NCBI GenBank assembly: GCA_965215035.1
Contig: OZ244040.1
Span: 744,001 to 808,000, forward strand
Reading direction: 5' to 3'
Length of the DNA stretch: 64,000 nucleotides
Origin: Azophilus sp965215035
GTDB taxonomy: Bacteria; Pseudomonadota; Gammaproteobacteria; Pseudomonadales; Azotimanducaceae
Shown here: one piece after another, positions 49,702-58,723 of the stretch
How the letters are laid out: every line of letters starts with the position of its first letter
How positions within the stretch are numbered: the stretch's first letter is position 1
Made by a program: the position numbers and the translations under genes
Notes under the pieces: generated by a model
The model's input: the letters and a program-made list of their open reading frames with translations, nothing else
What the model was told of the DNA's origin: nothing
Database searches by the model: none

Positions 49702-50211
49702 CAAATTGCTTCCCCGCGCTTGCCACGCAACACATCGGTTTGTTTCATTATGCAGTATTCCCTGCAAGGGTACTCTAGCCAAGCTTTCAGCAATGGCAAA
49801 CCGCTACTGCGAATGCGAACGCCGCACCAGAGTTGCGGCGGTCGATGGACACAATGGTGGACTGAACGAGCCCCACCCCGGGTTGTTCAGCATCCGGGGC
49901 GGCCTCCTAGCCGAGGGCACCAAACCCCGAGACCGCAAGCCCCCAGCCCCGCCACGGCATACCAATGCTTCATGGCCCCCACAGTAGCAGCAAATGGGCG
50001 GTTTGCGTCCACGTTCAAGGTTCAACCACTATTTCACGCCCCAAGGCCAGCCGCCCACAACACAGGCCTCCAACGCCCAACCGTCAATATGCTCTATAAT
50101 TCGTCAACGGAAGACATTCGCTGACGGCAACAGCCAACGGAAACAAAGGCCCAAAGTTCAAACTAAACCGCCGCCTGCAATTCCACCCGAACGCACTGGG
50201 GAGAAGACCAA
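49702..50211. other. Divergent intergenic region
   Basis: 510 bp between the TonB receptor and the amidohydrolase. A perfect TATAAT lies at 50095-50100 on the plus strand without a good -35, about 110 bp before the amidohydrolase ATG, and is followed by a short CGTCA/TGACG dyad (50103-50126). No gene or RNA is recognised. Confidence 0.45.
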
Positions 50212-51969
50212 ATGCACGACTACCTCATCAAGGGCGCCACCATTGTAGACGGCACCGGCGCCGCCCCGTTCGACGGCGACATCGCCATCAAGGACGGGCG
50301 CTTCGCCGCCGTCGGCGCCGCGGATGGCCGCGCTAGGGAGACTATCGACGCCCAGGGTGCGCATGCGACACCCGGCTGGGTGGACGTACACACCCACTAC
50401 GACGGCCAGGTAAGCTGGGACGACACCCTGAACCCCTCCTTCGAGCACGGCGTGACCACCATCGTCATGGGCAACTGCGGGGTCGGCTTCGCACCCTGCC
50501 CGCCCGGTGGCGAACAGCGCCTGGTTGAACTGATGGAGGGCGTGGAGGACATTCCCGGTACGGCCCTGCACGAAGGCATTGAATGGGGCCGATGGGAGAC
50601 CTTCCCGGAATACATCGCCTACCTGGGCACACGCACCTACACCATGGACGTGGGAACGCAGGTGCCCCACTCCGCCGTGCGCAACTACGTCATGGGGGAA
50701 CGGGCGCTGCACCACGAAGACGCCACCACCCAGGATTTGGCGGCAATACGCCAGATCGTGCAGCAGGGTCTGGCGGCCGGCGCCTTGGGCTTCTCCACCT
50801 CGAGGACCGTCGGCCACCGCTCCCTGGCGGGCGAGCCCATACCAGGCACCTTTGCCGAGAAGGCGGAGCTTCTGGCCATCGCCGCCGCCCTGAAGTCAGC
50901 CGGACGGGGCGTTTTCCAAGCCGTTCCCGCCGGGGTGGTTGGAGAAATAGCCGGCCCGGAGAAGTGGACCACGGAGCAGGAGGTGGAGTTGTTCGCGGCG
51001 GTTGCCCGGGAAAGCGGACGCAACTGCACCTTCACCCTGGTACAGAACGGCAACCGCCCGGATCAGTGGCGCAACTGCCTAGAAATCGTGGAGCAGGCCA
51101 ACGCCAGCGGGCTGAACCTGCGCCCACAGGTGGCCTCCCGCCCCATCGGCTTTGTCACCAGCCTGAAGTCCTACCACATGTTCCAGCAGCGCAGAACCTA
51201 CCTGCAGCTAGCCGGGCTGCCCTTCGCGCAAAAACTCGCCGAGATGCGCAAACCCGAGGTGAAGGCGGCCATCCTGAATGACGTGGACATTCCACCGGAG
51301 CAGGCCGGCGTTATGGCCAATGTTTACGGCCTGTTGGCGACAACCGCGCCGGCCATGTTCCCCATCGAGTTGCCCATCAACTACGAACCGGCATCGTCCG
51401 GCAACATCGGCGCCCTGGCCGCCGCCGCCGGCCAGGACGTGGCGGAGTACATGTACGACTACCTGACCGCCGGCGACGGCGGCAATTTCGCCATACTGCT
51501 TGGGGCCAACTACGTGGATGGCTCTTTCGACGTGATGGAGGAGATGCTGCGCCACCCCCACACGACCATTGGCCTGTCCGACGCCGGTGCCCACGTCAAC
51601 CTCATCTTCGACGCCGTGGCACCCACCTACCAACTCACCCACTGGGTGCGCGACCGCAGCCGGGGGCCTAGGCTGCCCGTGGAACTCATCGTCCACAAAC
51701 AGACCCAGAGCAACGCCCGGCTCTTCGGCCTGCCCGACCGCGGCAGCATCGAAGTCGGCAAGCGCGCCGACCTGAACCTGTTTGATCTTAAGGCGCTGGG
51801 GCTGGGGCCCCTGGAGGTGCATAACGACCTGCCGGCCGGCGGCAGCCGCATCCTGCAATCCGCCCACGGCTATCTAGGCACTTTCGTCGCCGGGGTGAAG
51901 ACCCGCGCAAACGACCAGGACACCGGTGCCAGACCCGGGCGGGTGATACGCGGCGCGGCCAGCCACTAG
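50212..51969 (+). CDS. D-aminoacylase/N-acyl-D-amino-acid deacylase-like amidohydrolase
   Basis: 585 residues. Amidohydrolase superfamily: the metal motif DVHTHYDGQVSWD near residue 60, then HGVTTIVMGNCGVGFAPCPPG, which is the D-aminoacylase/DAN family signature. AGALGFSTSRTVGHRSL and a late metal Asp in GLSDAGAHVNLIFD also match. The C-terminal dihydroorotase-like strand domain has GSIEVGKRADLNLFD. It hydrolyses an N-acyl or cyclic amide in the cytosol; substrate unknown. GGGGAGA precedes the ATG. Confidence 0.88.
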   Translation: MHDYLIKGATIVDGTGAAPFDGDIAIKDGRFAAVGAADGRARETIDAQGAHATPGWVDVHTHYDGQVSWDDTLNPSFEHGVTTIVMGNCGVGFAPCPPGGEQRLVELMEGVEDIPGTALHEGIEWGRWETFPEYIAYLGTRTYTMDVGTQVPHSAVRNYVMGERALHHEDATTQDLAAIRQIVQQGLAAGALGFSTSRTVGHRSLAGEPIPGTFAEKAELLAIAAALKSAGRGVFQAVPAGVVGEIAGPEKWTTEQEVELFAAVARESGRNCTFTLVQNGNRPDQWRNCLEIVEQANASGLNLRPQVASRPIGFVTSLKSYHMFQQRRTYLQLAGLPFAQKLAEMRKPEVKAAILNDVDIPPEQAGVMANVYGLLATTAPAMFPIELPINYEPASSGNIGALAAAAGQDVAEYMYDYLTAGDGGNFAILLGANYVDGSFDVMEEMLRHPHTTIGLSDAGAHVNLIFDAVAPTYQLTHWVRDRSRGPRLPVELIVHKQTQSNARLFGLPDRGSIEVGKRADLNLFDLKALGLGPLEVHNDLPAGGSRILQSAHGYLGTFVAGVKTRANDQDTGARPGRVIRGAASH

Positions 51970-52266
51970 GCGTCGCCAACCTGCACAGCGGGTTACCGCC
52001 GTCCGAGCGCCAGGCGACGACCCCACGGATGACGTGGCCAGCGTTATCGCCAACAGTCAGGTCGACGCGTCGGCGCGTGACCGCGATGTTCAAGCGCGAC
52101 GATGGACGCACACTGCCTGTGCACAAGGCGACGCGCCCGGAAGCGAAACAGCGGCCATCCTCGATGCCTTGGGAATCGCCTCCTCGGCCGGAGGGATGCA
52201 CCAGGCCCCGGCCCGAGCTCCGACCCTGGGCTGTGGCGCGAATGCAGTGCCATACGCGCAATTCTG
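51970..52266. other. Intergenic with a P450 gene scrap
   Basis: About 300 bp between the amidohydrolase stop and the ATPase stop. The left third contains a fragment nearly identical to the middle of the nearby P450 gene; the rest has no recognisable content. Confidence 0.5.
52008..52066 (+). pseudogene. Fragment duplicated from the cytochrome P450 gene
   Basis: The bases from CCCCACGGATGACGTGGCC through GTCGACGCG (52021-52059, plus weaker matches on both sides) match 54476-54514 inside the intact P450, with only two or three changes. The translation is PTDDVASVIANSQVDA in both. Only about 50-60 bp remain, so this is a leftover from a former P450 copy or from a recombination that brought in the ATPase gene. 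Confidence 0.75.
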
Positions 52267-53454
52267 TCAACGTATATCATTGCTTCCCTCTACCAGCATT
52301 TGTGACAGCTCGGCCAGCCCAATGGCTTCTACGCCCTCTGCAATTGGATAACGCTCATCACCGGCGTAAACAACAAAACTCCTGTCCGGCTGTATGTCTT
52401 CACAAGCGTGATAGAAACCTTTTTTGGGTTTCGCGGACAAGGCTCTTTTGATCTCAATGGCCCAAATCTCAGAAAGCCCTGGAAACTCCAGCACCAGGTC
52501 AACTTCGGCGCCTGCCGAAGTCCGGTAGAAACTGGCAAGCGACCTGTCTTTAACGACGGACAGCAAATTCTCAATAACAAACCCTTCCCAACTCGCACCC
52601 ACTACAGGATGTCCCGACAACTGGTTGTAGTCCTCAATGTCCAGCAGCGCATGCACCAAGCCGCTGTCTCGCACGTAAACCCTCGGTGACTTTACCAAGC
52701 GTTTTCTGACATTCGCATGGAAAGGCCTTAATTGTCGAACCAGCAGCAGGTCAACAAGTAGAGCGATATACCTCGTTACAGTCGGTGCCGACAGGGATAG
52801 GGCTGCTGCGAGGTTTGAGGCATTAAGCAACGTTCCCTGCCCGTGCGAGAGCATCCTCCACAGCCTTTCCAAGGTCTCAGCCGGAATGCGTGGGCCGAAT
52901 TGCGGAACATCCCGTTGCAGATAAGTCCGAATAAAATCCTTCCTTAGCCTAAAGCTGTCCCTGCCTGTTTTGGCCAAATAGCTGTCTGGAAACCCGCCTC
53001 TGATCCAAAGGCGGTTCACGGCGTTATCCGCTGCCCCCACTTCAGTAACATCCAAGGGCTGCAGCTCGACATATTCGATACGCCCGGCCAGCGACTCCCC
53101 GGACTGCTTCAACAGGTCGGTGGAAGCCGACCCTAGGATCAAGAAGCGCCCTGTTCTCTTGCCCTTCCGGCGACCTTTGTCGATGATCCCTCGCAACGAC
53201 TGAAACAACTCCGGTGCCCGGTGAATCTCATCCAGAATAACCAACCGGTCTTCATACTGATCCAAAAACAGGGCCGGGTCGGATAGCTTCTGCCGATCGT
53301 TGCGATCTTCCAGGTCCAGGTAGAGGGCATCCCTTTCCCCGGTAAACGCATAAGCCAGGGTTGTCTTGCCGACCTGGCGCGGGCCGATCAAGGCCACCGC
53401 TGCCTGGCGACCCAGTGCTTCCCTTACCTGTTCCTTGACTCTTCTGTCAATCAT
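52267..53454 (-). CDS. AAA ATPase with DUF4143 (AAA_14) domain
   Basis: 395 residues. Walker A VALIGPRQVGKTTLAYAF, Walker B RLVILDEIHRAPELF, then a winged-helix region (ASNLAAALSLSAPTVTRYIALLVDLLLV) and the C-terminal DUF4143 nuclease-like part with YRTSAGAEVDLVLEFPG (PD-(D/E)xK-like E-V-D) and IWAIEIKRALSAKPKKG. Such ATPases are widespread, often horizontally moved, and have no settled function. It has lower GC than its neighbours and is flanked by a P450 scrap and a transposase scrap, both signs of insertion. Confidence 0.88.
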   Translation of the reverse strand: MIDRRVKEQVREALGRQAAVALIGPRQVGKTTLAYAFTGERDALYLDLEDRNDRQKLSDPALFLDQYEDRLVILDEIHRAPELFQSLRGIIDKGRRKGKRTGRFLILGSASTDLLKQSGESLAGRIEYVELQPLDVTEVGAADNAVNRLWIRGGFPDSYLAKTGRDSFRLRKDFIRTYLQRDVPQFGPRIPAETLERLWRMLSHGQGTLLNASNLAAALSLSAPTVTRYIALLVDLLLVRQLRPFHANVRKRLVKSPRVYVRDSGLVHALLDIEDYNQLSGHPVVGASWEGFVIENLLSVVKDRSLASFYRTSAGAEVDLVLEFPGLSEIWAIEIKRALSAKPKKGFYHACEDIQPDRSFVVYAGDERYPIAEGVEAIGLAELSQMLVEGSNDIR

Positions 53455-53809
53455 CCTTGAATTTTGAAAAATATAATTTCAATTTGCAAGGATAATTCTG
53501 CTATCACGGCCCTTGCTACACACTCGGGGAGTATCGAGGGCGTCATTCCAAGAAGCGGCTGATCTGCTACATCCGCGAGAGCTTCCACTACGGCCGCGCG
53601 TTTTTGAACGATGCGGACCTGAACATCAGGCCGGGCGCTTCGCTCGCATATCAAGCCCCAACGAGTGTCTTGTCACCTAAGAGGCCACCTGATCGAACTG
53701 TGCCATAGCTACTGAGCCCGTTCATGGGCTTGCATCTGCTCACGGACTAAACATAACCTCCCAAGGTACGCTGGCCCATTGCGCGACCTCAGCATCCTGG
53801 ACTACACCA
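53455..53809. other. Intergenic with transposase scrap
   Basis: 355 bp between the ATPase start and the P450 start. It holds the IstA-like remnant described next. The rest is unremarkable; the P450 ATG has no clear ribosome site. Confidence 0.45.
53530..53640 (+). mobile_element. Remnant of an IS21-family IstA transposase
   Basis: In one plus-strand frame the sequence reads YRGRHSKKRLICYIRESFHYG and RAFLNDADLNIRPGAS. This resembles the IstA segment of the form (K-x-E)RxFRYIRExFxxGRxFxxLxDLNAQ. The conserved RYIRE and DLN words are present, but neither the catalytic core nor inverted ends remain. I read it as an eroded C-terminal piece. Confidence 0.5.
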
Positions 53810-55063
53810 ATGACTCCGCATACCACCTCACCGGAACTCGACAACGCCATCGTGGACCCCGCCAACTGGGCGGACGAGCAGGGCATCCACGAACAGCTAC
53901 GCTGGCTGCGCGAACACGACCCGGTACGCCGCTTGGCGCCCGCAGGCTTCGAACCATTCTGGAACCTCACCAAGTACGCCGACATCAAGGAAGTGGAGCA
54001 GAACAAGCGCTTGTTCATCAACGACCCGCGCCCCACTCTGGCGCCCACCGCCACCACCGAGTTCGTACAGTTGATGACTGGCCGCAAGCACCTGGTGCGC
54101 TCCCTGGTGCAGATGGACGACCCGGACCACAGCAAGTACCGGGTGCTGACCCAAGGCTGGTTCATGGGCACCAACCTGCGCAGGTTGCAGGCGCAGATCG
54201 ATGCGCTGGCCGCCCAGTACGTGGATCGTCTTGGGGAACTTGGCGGCGAGTGCGACTTCGTAGGGGATCTGGCCATTTGGTATCCGCTGCGGGTAATCAT
54301 GTCCATCCTGGGTGTACCGCCCAAGGATGAAGCCCTGATGCTCAAACTCACCCAGGAGCTGTTCGGCAGCACGGACCCGGACGTGCAGCGCTCCTTCGAA
54401 CTGCAGGACTTTGTGCAGGTGGTGGAGGACTTCGAAGCCTACTTTGCGGAACTGACCCGCCAGCGCCGCGCCAACCCCACGGATGACGTGGCCAGCGTCA
54501 TCGCCAACAGCCAGGTCGACGCGGCGCTCATCCCCGGCCATGAGGCCAACGGCTACTACATCATCATCGCCACCGCCGGCCACGACACCACCAGCGCCTC
54601 CATCGCCGGTGGCCTGCTGGCCCTGATGCAGAACCCGGAGCAGTTGGACAGGCTGCGCAACGACCCGAAAGGGCTGATGCCCACCGCCATCAACGAAATG
54701 ATCCGCTGGGTGTCTCCGGTGCGCCACTTCATGCGCACCGCCACGGCAGACCACCAATTGCGCGGGGCGACCATCCGCGCAGGCGAATCCGTCATTCTCT
54801 GGTATCCCTCCGCCAACCGCGACGAGGAGATCTTCGACGCCCCCTTCGAGTTCCGCGTGGACCGGCAGGAGAAGCACCTGGCCTTCGGCTTCGGTGGCCA
54901 TGTCTGCCTAGGCCAGCACCTAGCCCGTATGGAGATGGCGGCGCTGTTCCGGGAGCTGCTTAGGCGTGTCGAGCATTTCGAACTGGCCGGTGAACCCCAA
55001 TACACCCAAGCGACCTTTGTCGGCGGCCTGAAATCCCTGCCCATCCGCTACCGGATGAAGTAA
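53810..55063 (+). CDS. Cytochrome P450
   Basis: 417 residues, a soluble bacterial P450. I-helix ATAGHDTTSASIAGG, K-helix E-x-x-R in AINEMIRWVSPVRHFMRTA, and the haem loop HLAFGFGGHVCLGQHLARMEM with the Cys ligand. The pattern (SPVRHFMRTATADHQLRGATIRAGESVILWYPSANRDEEIF) is that of the CYP125/CYP142/CYP153-adjacent group acting on steroid side chains, fatty acids or terpenes. The substrate cannot be fixed. No ferredoxin gene is adjacent. Confidence 0.93.
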   Translation: MTPHTTSPELDNAIVDPANWADEQGIHEQLRWLREHDPVRRLAPAGFEPFWNLTKYADIKEVEQNKRLFINDPRPTLAPTATTEFVQLMTGRKHLVRSLVQMDDPDHSKYRVLTQGWFMGTNLRRLQAQIDALAAQYVDRLGELGGECDFVGDLAIWYPLRVIMSILGVPPKDEALMLKLTQELFGSTDPDVQRSFELQDFVQVVEDFEAYFAELTRQRRANPTDDVASVIANSQVDAALIPGHEANGYYIIIATAGHDTTSASIAGGLLALMQNPEQLDRLRNDPKGLMPTAINEMIRWVSPVRHFMRTATADHQLRGATIRAGESVILWYPSANRDEEIFDAPFEFRVDRQEKHLAFGFGGHVCLGQHLARMEMAALFRELLRRVEHFELAGEPQYTQATFVGGLKSLPIRYRMK

Positions 55064-55190
55064 CTTGGCCGTTCCGCCCAATCGAATATCAAAGAACATA
55101 GGGTCGCCAAGACAAAATCCGCCAATCAGGGCAAATTCCAGACAAGATCAGGGAAATGTTGGTAAAGATGGGCCAACCGGGGGATGCAGC

Positions 55191-56582
55191 ATGCAATACG
55201 TCAGCACCAGGGGGCAGACCGAGGCCCTGGGGTTCCAGGATGCGGTGCTGACCGGCCTGGCACCCGACGGCGGCCTGCTGCTGCCGGCCCGAATTCCCGA
55301 TATCTCCCCAGAACTCGATGACCTAGCGGCATTGGGCTTCGTCGACCTGGCCAAGGCTATCCTGCCGCGCTTCATCGACGATATGCCGACGCCGCATATC
55401 GAACGCCTGATCGATGCGGCGTACCGCTCCTTTGGCTACCCAGGCGTGGTGCGCCTGGCCACAGCGGGCGACCTGCGGGTTGTTGAGCTCTTCCACGGCC
55501 CCACCCTGGCCTTCAAGGATGTGGCGCTGCAATTGCTGGGGCAGCTTTTCGACTCCATCTTAGAAGGCCGCGGGGGACGGCTGAACATCCTGGGCGCCAC
55601 CAGCGGCGATACCGGCAGCGCCGCCATCGCCGGTGTTCAAGGCCGGCCGGCTATGGATATTTTTGTGATGTACCCGCACGGCCGTATCAGCCCCCTGCAA
55701 GAACTACAGATGACCACCGTGCTCGACGACAACGTGCACTGCATTGCCGTGCAGGGCAGTTTCGATGATTGCCAGCGGCTCATGAAAGCTGTTTTCGGCG
55801 ATCTCGACTTCAAGGCGGCCTATGCGCTGGGCGCCATCAACTCGGTCAACTGGGCCCGGGTTCTGGCGCAGATCGTCTACTACGGCTACGCGAGCCTGCA
55901 ACTTCCCGGCCCGGTGTCGTTCTGCGTGCCCACCGGTAATTTCGGCAATGTCTTTGCGGGCTATCTGGCCAAGCGCATGGGTTTCCCCATACACCGGTTG
56001 ATCGTGGCCACCAACGAAAACGACATCCTGTCGGTGTTCTTTGCTACCGGGCTCTACCGGCGCGGCCAAGTACGCCGCACCACATCGCCGTCCATGGACA
56101 TTCAGGTGGCGAGCAACCTCGAACGCTTCCTGTACTACCACCTCGGCGAGGATCGCGCCGCCCTGCGGGTGTTCATGGAGACCTTCGAGCGCACCGGGGA
56201 AGCCCGTCTGCGGCCACCCGGCGAAGACACCTTTCTCGCCACGGCCGTGGACACGCCGAATGCCACGGCCGCCATCCGGCAGGTCTACCAGGAGACGGGC
56301 TACCTAGCTGACCCCCACACGGCGGTGGGTCTCGCCGCCGCAAGGCGTCTCAAGGCGGCGGGAACGGTGGACGGCACAGTGGCCTGCCTGGCAACCGCCC
56401 ACCCGGCCAAGTTCCCGCAAGCGGTAAACGAAGCGGTGGGCCTGCCCATCGCCCGGCACCCCACCCTTGAGGCACTGCGGGACAAACCCTTCCGGCGCAC
56501 GGTCATCCCCGCCGACATCCACAGGGTCAAGGCGCTCATCCAAGAGCGGGCCAGGCCATCGGGCCGCCGCCCGCCCGGCTAG
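55191..56582 (+). CDS. thrC: Threonine synthase
   Basis: 463 residues from ATG 55191 with GGGGGA upstream; the open frame to 55065 is unsupported. PLP Lys109 lies in HGPTLAFKDVALQLLG, with GATSGDTGSAAIAG and SFCVPTGNFGNVFAGYLAKRMG. It converts O-phosphohomoserine to threonine. It belongs to the longer class II (fungal/proteobacterial) form with N-terminal MQYVSTRGQTEALGFQDAVLTGLAPDGGLLLP. hom and thrB are not adjacent in this window. Confidence 0.96.
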   Translation: MQYVSTRGQTEALGFQDAVLTGLAPDGGLLLPARIPDISPELDDLAALGFVDLAKAILPRFIDDMPTPHIERLIDAAYRSFGYPGVVRLATAGDLRVVELFHGPTLAFKDVALQLLGQLFDSILEGRGGRLNILGATSGDTGSAAIAGVQGRPAMDIFVMYPHGRISPLQELQMTTVLDDNVHCIAVQGSFDDCQRLMKAVFGDLDFKAAYALGAINSVNWARVLAQIVYYGYASLQLPGPVSFCVPTGNFGNVFAGYLAKRMGFPIHRLIVATNENDILSVFFATGLYRRGQVRRTTSPSMDIQVASNLERFLYYHLGEDRAALRVFMETFERTGEARLRPPGEDTFLATAVDTPNATAAIRQVYQETGYLADPHTAVGLAAARRLKAAGTVDGTVACLATAHPAKFPQAVNEAVGLPIARHPTLEALRDKPFRRTVIPADIHRVKALIQERARPSGRRPPG

Positions 56583-56623
56583 CAGCCTGCAGCCCGCTGG
56601 GCCTAGACACTTGGCATGAAGCT

Positions 56624-56725
56624 GAGCATGGCTGGCACCAGGTAAGCTCTTCGGACTCTAGTCCACGCCATGTCTCCCCGGCATCCGCAGCCGAGCATGG
56701 CTGGCACCAGGTGGGCTCTTCGGAC
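56624..56725. repeat. Two 33-bp direct repeats downstream of thrC
   Basis: GAGCATGGCTGGCACCAGGT, then AA or GG, then GCTCTTCGGAC occurs at 56624-56656 and 56693-56725: 31 of 33 bases equal, 69 bp apart. The second copy lies inside the possible start region of the next hypothetical gene. Function unknown. Confidence 0.7.
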
Positions 56726-57080
56726 GCGCCAAGAACATGACTCGGTGGACGTCGGCTTCGCGACCCTGCACGTCTGGCTGCGCCTCTTCGCCAGGCTCGT
56801 CATCGGCGCCGGGCGTCCGCGGGGCCGGCGGCGCCGGTTCCTAGTGTCCGTGAGCCAAGCGCGGCATTGGCTCGAGAACATCCGCAATCGCCGCATCATG
56901 CGGCGGTGCATCGTCCCGACCGTGCTCGTCTGGACGGCGGTCATCGCTGCTTGCTGGACTGTGGGCCAGGCGGTCGGCCTAGACCTTACCCTGGCCGAGT
57001 TCGGCTTCGCGGCCGCCGGCGGCAACCTGGTCGCGGCGCTTCTTGGACGGTCGGAGCAGGCGTCGGCCGCTACTGATTAG
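56670..57080 (+). CDS. Hypothetical protein with one or two membrane segments
   Basis: 136 residues in the longest form. The N-terminal third overlaps a direct repeat and is probably not coding; a start nearer the segment RIMRRCIVPTV is possible. The hydrophobic stretch CIVPTVLVWTAVIAACWTVGQAVG (about 80-103) is a good membrane helix, and a weaker one follows (EFGFAAAGGNLVAALLG). I do not recognise the family. An opposite-strand frame of similar length covers the same DNA, so the call is tentative. Confidence 0.35.
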   Translation: MSPRHPQPSMAGTRWALRTRQEHDSVDVGFATLHVWLRLFARLVIGAGRPRGRRRRFLVSVSQARHWLENIRNRRIMRRCIVPTVLVWTAVIAACWTVGQAVGLDLTLAEFGFAAAGGNLVAALLGRSEQASAATD

Positions 57081-57102
57081 GGCGATGCCGCCGCAGTCGC
57101 GC

Positions 57103-57831
57103 CTACAGATTCTCGATATGCCGTATGGCGCTGTCGAGTTCGTCGAGCCCATCGATTTCCACCGTGGGCGCCACCGCTGTTCCCGCCTTGCGCGCGGCGC
57201 GTTGTACCGGGCCATTCGCCCAGACGGTGTGCATGCCGACGCTCGCCGCGCCCTGAATATCGTCTACCGGATGATCGCCAATATGAACCGCCTCGTGCGC
57301 CGGCACACCCCTGTGGTTGAGTGCCGCCTCGAACATGGCGGGCGCCGGCTTACCGGCGCCAACACCGGCGGCGGAGAAACTGAACGAGAAGTACCTGTCC
57401 AGCCGCAGCCGCCTGGGGTCGGCGTTGCCGTTGGTCAGCGAACCCAGGGTGTAGCGCTGCGATAGGTGCTCCAGGGCATCCAGCGCCCCGTCGAAGTACT
57501 CGATCTCGTGGCGCGCATCCAGAAAGACATGGAAGGCACCGCGCGCCAGCCGCTTCGCCGGCCCATCGTCATGGCCGACACGACGGATGCAGCGGTAGAT
57601 CAGCTCCTCCCGCAGCCTAGACACATCGTGGGCCATGGCGGGCTGCTCCTCGATGAGCGCCGCGCGAATCGCAAAGACCGCGCCGCCATCCCTATACAGC
57701 GCCATCACCTCGGGCACGCGCTGTTCGAGCCATTGCGCCATCTTCTGTTCCGCCCCCGCGATCACCGGGTAGACGTTCCACAGCGTGTTGTCCAGGTCGA
57801 AGGTAATGAGGCGGATGCGGGCCATGGGCAC
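57103..57831 (-). CDS. yigB: HAD-superfamily phosphatase YigB
   Basis: 242 residues. Motif I is ITFDLDNTLWNVYPVI, motif II LGSLTNGNADPRRL, motif III Lys in GAGKPAPAMFEAAL, motif IV HIGDHPVDDIQGAASVGM. YigB dephosphorylates 5-amino-6-(5-phospho-D-ribitylamino)uracil in flavin synthesis. The identification rests on its place after xerC, as in E. coli and Pseudomonas, together with the HAD subfamily pattern. It starts 8 nt after the xerC stop. Confidence 0.88.
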   Translation of the reverse strand: MPMARIRLITFDLDNTLWNVYPVIAGAEQKMAQWLEQRVPEVMALYRDGGAVFAIRAALIEEQPAMAHDVSRLREELIYRCIRRVGHDDGPAKRLARGAFHVFLDARHEIEYFDGALDALEHLSQRYTLGSLTNGNADPRRLRLDRYFSFSFSAAGVGAGKPAPAMFEAALNHRGVPAHEAVHIGDHPVDDIQGAASVGMHTVWANGPVQRAARKAGTAVAPTVEIDGLDELDSAIRHIENL

Positions 57832-57839
57832 CGGAGAAG

Positions 57840-58715
57840 CTAGTCCTCCTGCTTGGCCGCCCGGGGATGGGCGGCATCGTAGACCTTCGCCAAGTGCTGA
57901 AAGTCAAGGTGTGTGTAGATTTGCGTCGTCGAAATGTCGGCATGGCCGAGCAACTCCTGCACGGCCCGCAGATCGCCGGACGATTCCAGCAGATGGCTCG
58001 CGAAACAATGGCGCAGCATATGGGGATGCACCAAATCGCTGGCCAGTTGCGCACCGCCAAGCCGCTTTAGGCGCTGCTGCACCGTGCGCCGACTAATTCG
58101 ACGTCCACCCCGGCCAGTAAAAAGCGGCGCGCCGGCGTTCACCGGGCCCCGTACCCGCAGCCAACTCTCGATGGCGGCTACGCAGGGCCTCCCTAAGGGA
58201 ACCTGCCGCGACCTGTTGCCCTTGCCGGTAACGGTGACAAACCCACCCTGGAGGTCGAGGTGCCGCACATCGACGCCGACCAGCTCCGCAAGCCGCACAC
58301 CGCTGCCATAGAAGAGTTCCAGCATGGCAAGATCGCGTTTTTCAAGCGGTGTGCTGGCCTCAAAGTCGAACAACCGCGCCGTCTTGTCGGCATCGAGAGT
58401 ACGGGGCAGCCGGTTCCTGGATTTGGGTGCCCTAGCATTGGCGGCCGGGTTCGCCTCGATCACGCCCTGTTTCTCCAGATAACCGAAGAAGCCGCGCACA
58501 CTCGACAGAATGCGCTGCAGGGTTCGGGGACTGAGGCCCGTGGCGTGCAGACGCGCGGTCAACGCCGAGATGTGGTGCGGCCGGACATCCGCCCAGGGCA
58601 CATCGACCGTTCGCGTCAGCAAATCGAGGTCGCGCCGGTACGCCCGCAGTGTGTTCTCGGAATAGCGTTTCTCGAATCGCAAGTGGTCGAGGAAGCCGGA
58701 AACCCGATCGTCCAT
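57840..58715 (-). CDS. xerC: Tyrosine recombinase XerC
   Basis: 291 residues. The catalytic set is complete: Arg141 (YGSGVRLAEL), Lys165 (VTGKGNRSR), His232 and Arg235 (HPHMLRHCFASHLL), His258 (LGHADIS) and Tyr267 (TTQIYTHLDF). With XerD it resolves chromosome dimers at dif. The operon position after DUF484 marks it as the housekeeping XerC and not a mobile-element integrase. No dif-like site was recognised here. Confidence 0.96.
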   Translation of the reverse strand: MDDRVSGFLDHLRFEKRYSENTLRAYRRDLDLLTRTVDVPWADVRPHHISALTARLHATGLSPRTLQRILSSVRGFFGYLEKQGVIEANPAANARAPKSRNRLPRTLDADKTARLFDFEASTPLEKRDLAMLELFYGSGVRLAELVGVDVRHLDLQGGFVTVTGKGNRSRQVPLGRPCVAAIESWLRVRGPVNAGAPLFTGRGGRRISRRTVQQRLKRLGGAQLASDLVHPHMLRHCFASHLLESSGDLRAVQELLGHADISTTQIYTHLDFQHLAKVYDAAHPRAAKQED

Positions 58716-58723
58716 GGATACAT

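Noticed and set aside
57840..58715. XerC as a sign of an integrated element
   Set aside because: Its operon context (dapF-DUF484-xerC-yigB) is the standard chromosomal one, so it is the dimer-resolution recombinase.
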